Shown here: piece after piece, positions 53,000-63,489 of the stretch | How the letters are laid out: each line of letters opens with the position of its first letter | How positions within the stretch are numbered: the first letter of the stretch is position 1 | Source of the DNA: Agaricus subrufescens | Lineage: Eukaryota; Basidiomycota; Agaricomycetes; Agaricales; Agaricaceae | NCBI GenBank assembly: GCA_029945375.1 | Contig: CM057061.1 | Span: forward strand, 1,364,001 to 1,428,000 | Reading direction: 5' to 3' | DNA length: 64,000 nt | Notes under the pieces: generated by a model | What the model saw: only the letters and a program-made list of their open reading frames with translations | The model's database searches: none | Told to the model about the DNA's origin: nothing | Program-made: the position numbers and the translations under genes

Positions 53000-55360
53000 A
53001 TGAATACACCAACCAACCGCCTGACGTCGCTATTGCCGTCTACTTCTCCATCGATCCATGCTAAAGGCAATCAACAGGAGTATTTGGATGCCAGTGAGTC
53101 GTAACGTATAATATTCATAATCATTACCAATCACAGTCTTGCGGACTAACACAATCTCAAGGTTTTTTCTCCTATGCCCAGGACTTTACTATTTGCGGTG
53201 GTCAATTCACAACAAATACTTATGCAAACGAGACCGTAACAAGCAGAACGGCAGGTGCGTGGCTCTTTTACTTCAGTTATGCAAAGCCAGTGCTGATCGG
53301 CACAACAGTATTTGCATTGCTGAAGCCGTATACATGCCTCGATGCTACCAAGGACTCCAGCGCTCGATACCCGCCGCCGAAATGTCACCCCGGAACACGG
53401 GAGAAGATCCGGGGAAGGCTCGTGCGATGGCTTGCCAATGTTAATGATCAATGGAAGATGTTCTGGGTCCGTGGCTTTGCGGGTACCGGCAAGTCCGCTG
53501 TCGCCCAATCGTTGGCTGATTCGTGTGACGAAGAGGGGATCCTGGGAGGGACATTCTTCTTCTTCCGCTCCGCTGGCATAACCAAGCTGGATGCCGTTGT
53601 GCCTACACTCGTATACCAGCTCGCCACGAACAATTCCGACTACCTATCTTTCATCGAACATAGACTCGCTAAAAACCCATCCCTACTAGACAACTCCCCA
53701 CCCGTTCAATTCCAAAAGCTCATTGTAGAACCATTTGCCGCGCTCCAGCACGAGTGTCCACGAAGTCCAATCGCCATCATCATGGACGGCCTTGATGAGT
53801 GCGACGGCGAGGATGCTCAGCTGGAAATAATCGACATGATCAACACTGCCATCTGGAATAATCCAGACCTTCCATTGCGCTGGCTGATTTTCAGCCGTCC
53901 CGAGGCTCATCTTAAGAAGGCGTTCTCCCAGGCTTCTGAATGTGGGCATGAGGAGCTTCTCATGGACGCAGAGTGCCGAGATAATGTGGAGAAATATGTC
54001 AAGGACGAGCTTGCCAAAATCAAGGCCGCATATAGTGATATAACACCGGTAGAATGGCCGCCACAAGCCAGCCTCCAATCACTTCTCGATACAGTTGACG
54101 GGCTCTTTGTTCTGGCATCGACGTGTATCGACTATATAGGTGATCGTGTTGAAGCTGATCCTGTTTCTCAGCTCGACCGCCTTTTAACGTTCATGCGCCG
54201 TCTGCAGGGTGTCATGTCCAAGAGCCCACTGGCGACGCTTGACCTTCTCTATCTACGAATCCTCGAGGATGTACCACCTCTTGTGCTTAAAAACACGTCG
54301 CGAATTCTGGGATGTCTGTCACTTCAGAGTCGGATGGACCCTGATCTTTGGCTTCGTTCCACCCAAACACTCGCGAACTTCCTCCGTCTCGACCAACGAG
54401 AATTTTATAAGGCAGTACGCGGACTTCACTGCGTCATGTGGATACCTGACCCGAAAGATGCTGCTCAATTTCAACTCCGATTTCATCACGCTTCGTTTCA
54501 TGACTTTCTTCTCGATCCTCACCGTTCTGGGAAATTTGCTATTGTCCAACACAAAGCATTGGTCGACACTCTGCTCTCAAGCCTGTACTGGTATGAGCTT
54601 GATGTTATGCGTTTCCACACCAACGACGGTAAGCATGCACTAAGAAATTTATCGTGAAAATTGATCTTATGACATTTAGGATGGGATTTTGATTGGGGCC
54701 ACCCGCATGATTGCCTACCTGGGTTGTCCTGGGCCTCATCCGACAACCGGGTGGCGCTTTCCCAGTCTATCATAGGCTTTGTTCAGCGGAGCGTCTTCAA
54801 TATTTTGTCCCCTGTACAGTTGGATAACGCGGACAAGTGCCTTCTCGCTCAAGCTTCTAATATTGATTTCAGATGTTGGGAAGCTAAGAGGATTTTTTGC
54901 TTTGCTAGAGTTTGTCGGCTAGTGCGCCCATCCCAAATCTTGTGCTTGACGGTTTTGATTTTGACCAGTTTGTAGGGCTATCCAACTGTCCGTGTAGAAC
55001 CGTCCAACACCACAGATCACCAACTGCTCGAGTATCTCCGCCTTGTCGCAGAAAATGGAATAGCAAAACCCGCCACATTGCCTCTCCGATCGGTATGCCA
55101 CTAAAATCTAAGCGTTATTGTACTCTGACGGACACCTACTGTAGCTCCCACCTTTCCGTCGAGTGGTCAGATACATTTTTATTGGGCATGGTCTAAAGTC
55201 AGTGATTGTCTGGGAAATGAGCGGGCCAAACCTTCCACCAGTATATCATTCATTTCGCTGTGACTCTGAGCCCTCGGAGGCACAAGTATCTAAATGTCAA
55301 AGGGATCTTCAGCATCTCTTTTTGCATCAAGAGAAGGCCAAGTCGGCAAAGGCAAAATAA
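53000..55360 (+). CDS. NACHT-domain STAND NTPase copy 2, 693 aa, 6 exons
   Basis: NLR-like signalling NTPase. Exons 53000-53093, 53162-53254, 53309-54628, 54680-54921, 54976-55092 and 55145-55360 keep frame (694 codons with stop). Residues 1-31 are Ser/Thr-rich; exon 2 encodes FFSYAQDFTICGGQF and TSRTA. Exon 3 starts FALLKPYTCLDATKDSSAR and holds Walker A GFAGTGKSAVAQS, Walker B IIMDGLDECDG, the sensor segment LRWLIFSRPEAH and the helical region LATLDLLYLRILEDVPP. The C-terminus (FIGHGLKSVIVWE) is short; no WD40, TPR or ankyrin repeats are seen. Such proteins are thought to act in fungal nonself recognition or programmed cell death; that role here is inference. Confidence 0.92.
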
Positions 55361-55653
55361 TGAGTGGTAATATCTGTAGAAATGAGTTCTTTCTGTATTG
55401 GAGTATTAGGGCTTCTCGATGAATGACCAAATTTGAGATCACGTTTTTATTCTATGTTAGTTCCCTCGTAGGAAATTGTGGCCAATGGTGTCTTTTCCCC
55501 GTTATGGCACCATGAGCACTGTGACAGGACAAAGGTGGCAGATCATTGTCACTGAGTCTGCCTGATTCTTCACTACAACGACCACCTGCCTCGCGTACCC
55601 TCCCGGTAATCTGGCTCAATGATTGCCTAGATCCAGGCGAACAACATCCTGCG

Positions 55654-55990
55654 ATGAATCTATCCACCACCAGTCTGGTGTTGCGATCGTCTTCTTTTCC
55701 ATTGATCCGCCTCAGCAATTGTCATCAGGGACACGCGGCTGCCGGTAAGTCTTGCTCCATGGGACCATGACCTCAACCTATCGTGTATTTATGTGACTTC
55801 AAGGTTTTTTCTTGTATGTGCGGGACTTTGTCGTTAATGGTGGTAAATTTATGGTAAACACCCACGGAAACAAGACCTTTGCGAACAGAACGGGAGATGC
55901 ACGACTTTTTTTCTTGATCACGCAAACCTGGCGCAACTAACACTGACGATTTTGGTGCTACGAAGCCATTTCCACGCGCCATCATAATAC
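55654..55990 (+). pseudogene. NACHT gene copy 3, N-terminal relic
   Basis: MNLSTTSLVLRSSSFPLIRL.. ends at a good donor (GTAAGT). After TTCAAG comes the second exon GFFLYVRDFVVNGGKF.., like the other copies, but the next donor is lost (G|ATGC instead of G|GTGC). Only a trace of the third exon (VLVLRSHF) remains before homology ends near 55990. No NACHT domain. Confidence 0.8.
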
Positions 55991-56882
55991 TGGCTTATCT
56001 GTAGTCTTGGATGACTCTCGAGTATTGTTTTGCACATCGTTCAATCGAATGGGTTCAATAATGAATCCTCTCCGCAATTGATCTGTATTTTCAGTTGCTT
56101 ATGCAAGTTATGAACATTTACTTCAGATTGTGGGTGTGAAAAGAAAGTAACTGAAGCTGTAGCGATTAACTAACAATGGAGACAAAATAGAGACAAGAAT
56201 AATCACATACGCGTACAGTAGTGAAGAAGTATATAAACGTAAAAATCATATGCACTTTATCCAATGGACAACAACCATACACTAAAGATGAAAGTACAGA
56301 CAACAAATTTTGAGTTCCACCCGAAGAATCGGCCGCACAGGGAGAGTGAGTTGGGAACGAAGGTGGAAGGCGAGGTAGTCAGGAGTATTAATTCATACAA
56401 CGCGGTGACTTGGCTAAGACGAAGCTGGGATCGAACGTAGCGAAAACGAGGAGCCGTGAAACAAGGAATGTATAGATGAGTAGATTGTTTCGAAGCAAGC
56501 AGGGAGGGCGGGAGAGGATAAAATGACGAAGTGGTATACGCAAGATAAGTACAAGCGCACGACAAAATGGCAAGGGGAGACCAAGAACGGGGAGGTAATG
56601 TATAGGAAGGGGAGGGGAGAGAAAAAGCGGAGGGAGGCGCGGGGAGTGGGAAGTTGGGTAAGTGAAGGCAAAGAGACTAGATGATAAACATCACGAAAGA
56701 GGTGAGAGTAGACAAACACAAGAAAAGAACACAGCATTAAGAAAGTAATTGGAAAACACAAAGCGCAGAGCACCAGAAACGAATCCACCAATCCGTTCCG
56801 CATGAGGGTGTGTGAGAACGAGGAAAAGGAAATATCCAAAAAATACAAGGAAACAGTCCACAAATTACTCGACCGACACCTG
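55991..56882. other. Intergenic / 3' region of the ankyrin gene
   Basis: About 56330-56880 is purine-rich on the plus strand and probably 3' UTR and flank of the minus-strand gene. The minus-strand 149-codon frame there is low-complexity and not called. Confidence 0.45.
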
Positions 56883-58208
56883 CTACCTCAAATCGAGCGA
56901 ATCCTCCGGATGGAACCACTGTGCGAAATCTCTCTCGAAATCAATATCACCTTCCGGCCTAAACACCATTTCAGGATCGAGATCGTCCACAAGAGTATTA
57001 GCCACATTCTGCATGAATTCATGCGAAAACACTAAATCTTGCATACCACCCATGCCACCAGTACCATTGTTTCTGGTAGATGAGGATGAGGGACCCAGAG
57101 AATTCATACCACTACCTGCACCAACGTGTCCGTTTATACCACCACCAATTCCTGTGCCAACGTGTCCGTTCACACCACCACCAATTCTTGCGCCAATGTG
57201 TCCATTCATACCACCACCGATTCCTGGGCGAACGTGTCCGTTCATACCACCACCAGTTCTTGTGCCAACGCGCCCGTTCATACCACCACCAGTTCTTGTG
57301 CCAGCGTGTCCGTTTATGCCAGCCACCGGATTCATACCCAAGAAATTCATACCTGAACCGATTCCTGCTGCTGCACCTCCAACGGTGTTGCCTACACTAA
57401 TGCCACCTCCTGGACCAGCACTCCCGGGACCTCCAGGAGCGCCACCACTACCAGTCCCAGGGGCAGCGCTGTTACCTCCCGCACCTGAACCACCGGCAGT
57501 ACCAGGATTCGCTGGTGGTTGGTCCATTCCGATCATCCCTCCCATACCCATGTTTATACCGCCAGTCTCATTCATTGGGTTCAAACTACCCATTATGGCA
57601 CTCGGAACGGGTGAAAGCGCAGTCCTTGGGCCACCAGCAGGTGTTCCTTGATTCGATGTTGCGTTTTGATGATTGGGTGCAGAGGTTGTCGGACCTTGAT
57701 TTGGTACCTGTTGGTTCTGAGGTGACCCATCGCCGGGGGAATTGTTTTTTGCCTGTGTCAATAAGTCTAGGATGGCTCTGTCTGACGTATGCTGTTCAGG
57801 GGAACCATTAGAGGGGTCAGCACCTGGTGTTGGAAGGTGGTCAGGGGACATCTCACACGAAGAGGCAGTTGGGGACAGACCTTTGTCGAGAAGAGCACGG
57901 ATGACGTCAACGTGACCATTTTTGACGGCCTCGACGAGGGGAGTAGAGCCGGACTCGTCTGCAAGGGTGAAAGGGAGAATGAGAGCGGAAGAACAAAAGG
58001 AGGGCAGCGGCGCACCTCTGAACTCAATATCGGCTGGATTGGTGGTGAGCAGGAGATCGCTGACAGCGGAGAGGTTGCCCTCAGAACAAGCCTTGAGGAG
58101 AGGAAGGGCCATGGCTGGATCAGCGGTGATGGAAGCGGGGGTATGGGAGAAGTGAGAAGGAGAGGCACGACGGGAGCTGGATAACAGCCGACCAAGCAGC
58201 GAAATCAA
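56883..58208 (-). CDS. Ankyrin-repeat protein with Gly-rich repeat tail, 390-422 aa
   Basis: Exons are joined across a 57-bp intron (GTGCGC..TTGCAG) that is open in frame. Likely start at 58112 (MALPLLKACSEGNLSAVSDLL); an upstream in-frame ATG at 58208 would add 32 basic/Ser-rich residues. Two ankyrin-type units are visible: ALPLLKACSEGNLSAVSDLL and DESGSTPLVEAVKNGHVDVIRALLDKG. A Ser/Pro/Asn linker follows, then a Gly-rich region with six 12-residue units (GMNGHVGTRTGG type) and an acidic helical C-terminus (FSHEFMQNVANTLVDDLDPE..). Probably a protein-interaction scaffold; no enzyme motif. It lies between NACHT copies on the opposite strand. Confidence 0.75.
   Translation of the reverse strand: MISLLGRLLSSSRRASPSHFSHTPASITADPAMALPLLKACSEGNLSAVSDLLLTTNPADIEFRGAPLPSFCSSALILPFTLADESGSTPLVEAVKNGHVDVIRALLDKGLSPTASSCEMSPDHLPTPGADPSNGSPEQHTSDRAILDLLTQAKNNSPGDGSPQNQQVPNQGPTTSAPNHQNATSNQGTPAGGPRTALSPVPSAIMGSLNPMNETGGINMGMGGMIGMDQPPANPGTAGGSGAGGNSAAPGTGSGGAPGGPGSAGPGGGISVGNTVGGAAAGIGSGMNFLGMNPVAGINGHAGTRTGGGMNGRVGTRTGGGMNGHVRPGIGGGMNGHIGARIGGGVNGHVGTGIGGGINGHVGAGSGMNSLGPSSSSTRNNGTGGMGGMQDLVFSHEFMQNVANTLVDDLDPEMVFRPEGDIDFERDFAQWFHPEDSLDLR
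57115..57335. repeat. 36-bp minisatellite in the ankyrin/Gly-rich gene
   Basis: About six in-frame imperfect 36-bp units encoding GxNGHVGxxxGG. The plus strand reads CCACCACCAGTTCTTGTGCC-like per unit. The in-frame size allows expansion or contraction without frameshift. Confidence 0.85.
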
Positions 58209-58614
58209 CCGCCCTCCAGCTTCCCCACAAAACCTTCCTAGTTGGAAATCCCTTTGTCACCACCGTTGTCACGCCAAACCATATTGATGTCGGCGATTGT
58301 GCGTATGTCGAAGCAGAGCAGAGCACTCAGATTACAAGCAGTAGTACACAAGTCTTGGCTCAGCTAAGGATAGTGCAGTTGTTTGTCAATGGTATACACT
58401 TGTGCCTTGTACAACGCTGGTTACATACACTGGATCAATTGTCATATCCGGCCTTAGCCGGTGTCCTGCTTCTCGATTCTCTGTTCTCGTGACAATCCAA
58501 GGGCTGATCTCAGTGATCTGATACTCCGTTACATCGTCCATCTCCCTTTCCCTCCTCTTGTAACAACTACGATCCTGCTCTGCTACGATCCTGGTCGAGC
58601 GACACATCTTCTCT
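58209..58614. promoter_or_regulatory. Divergent promoter region, ankyrin gene / NACHT copy 4
   Basis: 406 bp between opposite-strand starts; no distinct element recognised. Confidence 0.4.
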
Positions 58615-60946
58615 ATGAATACAACCATCACTCTAAACCCGCAGTCGACTTCTCTTTCTCCATCAACCGGGCCAAATGACACTCGACAGGGCCCAGATGC
58701 AAGTGAGTTTTGATTCATCGCCTTCATCCACTGTTGACTAACACAGGTTAACAGATTTTTTCTCCAATGCACAGGACATCACCATAAATGGGGGTCAATT
58801 CACCTTGACGCAAACAAACAGCTATGCAAGCGAAGCTATAACGAGCAGAACGGCAGGTGCATCGACTTCCCCATAGATGATGCCAGTGCTGACCTATACC
58901 TGCAGTTTTTGTGCTTCTGAAACCTTACACATGCCTCAATGCCACTAAGGACTCCAGCGCTCGCCACCCACCGCCGCGATGTCACCCCGGAACGCGAGAA
59001 AGGATCAGGAATAGGCTCATGCAGTGGCTCGTCAATGAGAATGATCAGTGGAAGATGGTATGGGTCCGAGGCTTCGCGGGTACTGGAAAGTCTGCTGTCG
59101 CTCAATCTTTTGCCGATTCATGCGATGATGAGGGGATACTTGGCGGGACATATTTCTTTTTCCGCGCTGGTGGCATAAACAAGCCCGAAACTGTCGTGCC
59201 CACACTCATATATCAGCTCGCCACCAATGTCCCGGAGTATCAATCTTTGATAGAACGCCGACTTGCCAAGAACCCATCCTTGCTCGAGAATTCTCCGCCC
59301 GTTCAATTCCGGAAACTCATAGTCGAACCATTCGCCGTTCTCCAACGCGAGCGTCCACGAAATCCAATCGCCGTTATATTGGACGGCCTTGACGAGTGCG
59401 AAGGGGAAAATGCTCAAAAGGAGATACTCGACATGATCGCTAACGCTATCCGCACCAATCCCGATCTTCCACTACGTTGGCTCATATTCAGCCGCCCGGA
59501 AGCTCATCTCAAGAACGCATTCTTCAGAAATTCTGAATGTGGCCGTGATGAACTCATTATCGATGCAGAGTGTCGGGAGAATGTAGAGCAATACATCAAA
59601 GACCAGCTCCTCGATATTAAAGCTACATATGACGACGTGACACCGGAAGATTGGCCTTCGCAAGAAGAACTCCAAGAAGTTCTTACCGCGGTTGATGGGC
59701 TCTTTGTTTTAGCATCAACATGTGTCAACTACATTGGCGATTGCGAGGAAGCTGATCCTGTTTCTCAGCTCGACAACCTATTGAGATTTATGCGCCGTCT
59801 GCAGGGAGTCGTGTCGAGAAGTCCACTGGCAACCCTTGACCTTCTCTATTTACGCATTCTTGAAGACATACCGCCCTCTGTATTTGAGACCACGTCGCGA
59901 ATCTTGGGATGCCTATCACTTCATAGTCGAACAGACACTTATCATTGGCTTCAGTCAGCCCAGGCACTGGCGAACTTCCTCCGCCTCGACCAACGTACAT
60001 TCTACAAGGCGGTGCGCGGACTTCATTCCGTATTATGGATACCCGACCTGAAAGATGCCATCAACTTCCAATTACAATTTCATCATGCCTCGTTCCACGA
60101 GTTTCTCCTTGATCCTCTTCGTTCCGGAAGATTTACCATCAACGAGCAACAAATGTTGGTGGATAACGTGACGTCAGCGATATATTGGCACGAAATTGAT
60201 GCTACGCATTTTCATAAGAACGATGGTCGGTATTGCTTAGAAAATCATTGCATGATTTGTTCTGATGACCTGTAGGATGGGATTCCGACTGGCTTCACGA
60301 ACATGATTGTCTGCCTGGACTACCCTGGGCTTCAAATGACAATCGAGTACAGCTCTCCCAGTCTATTGTATACTTCACTCAAGGCTGCATATTCAGCGGC
60401 TCCTTTCCGTTGCAACTGGATGAAGACCTCTCTGCCCAAATTTCAAACATTGATTTCAGATATTGGCGCGCTCAAAATGTGTTTGACCTCGCCAGAATTT
60501 GTAAGCTCGTAAGTTTATCTCGATGTTAGCGCTTTTTCCATCGCTGAGATGAGTTCAGGATCCTTCTACTTCAGTTATACGTGGAAAACCATCGAGTGCC
60601 ACGGACTATCAGCTACTCGAGTATTTCAACGTCATAATAAACAACGGAATTGCAAGACCTGCTACATTTCCTCTTACCCCAGTATGCCTATAACTTGATC
60701 CGCTGTTCTGTTCTGACCTGCTATTAGTACCAGCCCTACTCTGGATGGGCTAGAGACTACTTCTTTATCGGGCATGGTATCAAGTCGGCTATCGTCTGGA
60801 AAACGTGTTCACCGGTTTCGGACATGATATTCGATTTTTCGCTTCGTCCTGACAAGGAGCCTTCTGAAGTTCAGATATCTGAGTACAGGGAGTTTCTGAG
60901 AATCATCAACTGGGATGAAGAGGAAGCGGAGCTAGAGATGAAATGA
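58615..60946 (+). CDS. NACHT-domain STAND NTPase copy 4, 694 aa, 6 exons
   Basis: Exons 58615-58702, 58755-58856, 58906-60225, 60276-60508, 60559-60681 and 60728-60946 keep frame (695 codons with stop). The third exon is exactly 1320 nt, as in copy 2. N-terminus MNTTITLNPQ; exon 2 gives DITINGGQFTLTQ, with three extra codons. NACHT motifs: GFAGTGKSAVAQS, VILDGLDECEG, LRWLIFSRPEAH. Then SPLATLDLLYLRILEDIPP, FHHASFHEFLLDP and the C-terminal FFIGHGIKSAIVWK, ending acidic (WDEEEAELEMK). All six exons and both Walker motifs are intact, so it is likely functional. Confidence 0.93.
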
Positions 60947-61853
60947 GAAGGACGGATAATTAGTTCTGAGTGTTCTCTATCGAAGTTATGGTTCTTACTT
61001 TACATGGGTCAATTTGATCTTATCTATACTACTCATTTTGTGGATTGATACGGCTCGTCATTTTCGAATGTAGACTTTTGTGGCATATGAAACTAGCAGG
61101 GGTTAGAAATCGGCCAACTAGCGAACAAAAAAAAAATGGTCATCAGTATACACACATCGTTGAAGTGAGAAGGCAACCAAGACCCTTGAAGTACTTCAGA
61201 CACCCGTCGTGGAGGGGGCAGTGATCATTTGATTTTCGGTTTTCTGATACGCTACCGCTGCGGTGCCTGGCGACGAATGTGCTACATCAAGCGTCTCGAA
61301 TGGAGATTTCCAGAATCATTTCCGGGATTTAGAGGATGATAATGGATCTTGGACCTTGTAAGTAGGTGAGTTTTGACAGAGCGGACAAAATACGGACAAG
61401 ATAAAGGTCAACTGATTAAAGCCATCTACACTGTGATCACGCCTGTCAAGCTTTCTGATGTGTCACAGTTGTCATATACAGGTGTAGAATCTGCTGATGT
61501 CGGCTTATGAGAGCCGAATGTTCCGAAAATGTCGCATTAATGAGATGCACTAAATGATACTAGTGGATGAATATATGTGTTGGACAACTTCTTCACGGTG
61601 AATGTGCTACAAAGGTAGGGACTTGTGAGAGGCTTAAACTGTCACGGCCCGTATGCTCAAAATGACAAATTAGTTGATGAATCAGTTGACTATCAACCTA
61701 ATTTATCCATCATGTGCCTGCTTTGCGTCGGTGACTCGGTTTGCTGCTGATCATGATCATCCAGCGCAAAGAAAACCAGATGAAGACACGAGCACAACTA
61801 TTTTACTCCCTCGCCTTCTTGCCATTTTGCCGATACTCGCTCGCACCAGTATC
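60947..61853. other. Intergenic, no gene recognised
   Basis: NACHT copy 4 3' flank and unassigned DNA with a short A-run near 61128-61137. Confidence 0.4.
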
Positions 61854-62976
61854 ATGCTTATTCCATCTAATGAATCCGTTCCATTTCTCAATCCAGACAC
61901 TTACCTCAACCATCTTTCCCCAACTGACGGCGCAGCAGTTCAGTTCAAGAACCAAGTCAGTCAGTTCATCCTGGGGGTGAGTGACTACATCATCACACTA
62001 GTAGTTGTAATCCATTTCAACATGAGAAGGCAGCTCTATGGGATGTAATGGTGTATTTTAGTGTTGATGTAATGATATTCAGAACTAGTCGGTTTAGTTT
62101 TGTCTTGTTCTGCTTTATATTTTCAAGGTACATCTATCCCATGGCCAGTAAAAAAGCTTCATCCGACTCATCGGTATGCTTTCCATAGGCTATTCGCCCT
62201 TGGCGTAATCTTCAATATGTCGACGGGCAGAGGTCAGTCAATTGACACCAAACAAATTTTCTTATGTGCTTATTCTCTCATTTCTTGTTTTAAAAAGCGA
62301 TTTACATTGTATCAGGATGCTTTTTTATCCTCTCTCAGATCACCTCATCCTACCTTTTCCTTCAGCGAGTAATTGCTGTTTACCATCGAAGTAGTAAATG
62401 GGTGAAATGGGCTTTCTCGATCTTCTGGGTTATCGCTTGTTTATCCGACATCGCTATTGCCATCGGAGGACATCCAACTGACATCCCTGGAACACACCTA
62501 GCCAAAGATTCTGGAATTGCGCCTTGGGTTGCAACGACTCCTTGGTGTGGTCTTGTATATGATAGCGTGATCATGTTGGCAATCACATACGAGATCTGGT
62601 CAACTCATAAAACAATATTGGGAGATCAGAATTTGCCCTGGTATCAGCTCATGTTGGGGAGGACACTCCCTGCACTCTCACGAATGATTTTCAGGGGAGG
62701 TGTGCAGTATTATTTGTGAGTTTTCAAATCGTTCTGGTGTACTGGTATATTACTCAAAGGTTCTCCTATAGGATAGTGGTAACTGCACTTATGGTGACGG
62801 CTATCACACTTTTAGTGAAGTCTATCCCAGGAGCATACAAAGTTAGCATGTCGCCTATCCTGATATTTCTCATGTCTTCCATGGCTTCGCGTGTTTATCG
62901 AAACGTAAAGTTATTCGACTCTGGTGTCGTGTTTTCGGAGCGTTGGAATGTACGAGAGTCAAGTCATGGTCGGTAG
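61854..62976 (+). CDS. Multi-TM membrane protein of a basidiomycete 7TM-like family, possibly frameshifted
   Basis: Exon 1 61854-61976 (MLIPSNESVPFLNPDTYLNH..QFILG) joins 62030 (AALWDVMVYFSVDVM..TSRFSFVLFCFIFSRYIYP). A later exon gives ITSSYLFLQRVIAVYHRSSK, VKWAFSIFWVIACLSDIAIA and LVYDSVIMLAITYEIW, and the last exon (from about 62770) gives VVTALMVTAITLLVKSIPGA and VSMSPILIFLMSSMASRVYR, ending at 62976. The order matches Agaricomycete multi-TM proteins of unknown ligand. Between PMASK (62140) and the HRLFALGVIFNM segment (about 62190) the frame changes by one with no acceptable intron, so the gene may be broken or my exon model wrong. Confidence 0.55.
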
Positions 62977-63489
62977 AACAACTGGTGCATATGTAATTGT
63001 ATCTATGGTCTATGTGGGTGTCTGCCCATTACTCGATTAAATTTATACTTGTGCATTTCATTTCAAGTGGTGTGGTACGTGAAGCGAATAGACTCGGACA
63101 TTGGCCATGCGGCACACAAAACCATTGCCATTGATGTATCAATCATTGGCCTTCGCCGTAGTTGTCATGCTAAAATTCTTCCTCGCACTTGTCTTCTAGA
63201 TAAGAATATATGAATCAATTCTTAGAAAACGATTAAGGTTCAGAATGATATAAAATCTTCTCTTATCGAAGTGTATATATGCGAAGGTATCAGGTGAATG
63301 ATACCGCTTCGCTGGTATATATCGGGGAGATCTCCTGTCACAATTTTGTCACAATATGACAGGTGCCGTGACCGTCCAATTTCCTTCCAGGTTTCCTTGA
63401 GAGCGATATTCGCAAGTTGGCCGGTGCTGCGCTCGGGCGCCTTCTCATCTTTCCTGGCCACCATCCAGTTGAACAGCCACATTTAATGA
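62977..63489. other. Intergenic, promoter of NACHT copy 5
   Basis: No gene recognised. Confidence 0.45.

Noticed and set aside
56414..56863. Minus-strand 149-codon hydrophobic frame
   Set aside because: Low-complexity pyrimidine-rich DNA directly downstream of the ankyrin gene; best explained as 3' UTR or flank.
56812..57651. Plus-strand 279-codon Pro-rich frame
   Set aside because: Antisense shadow of the Gly-rich repeat region of the ankyrin gene.
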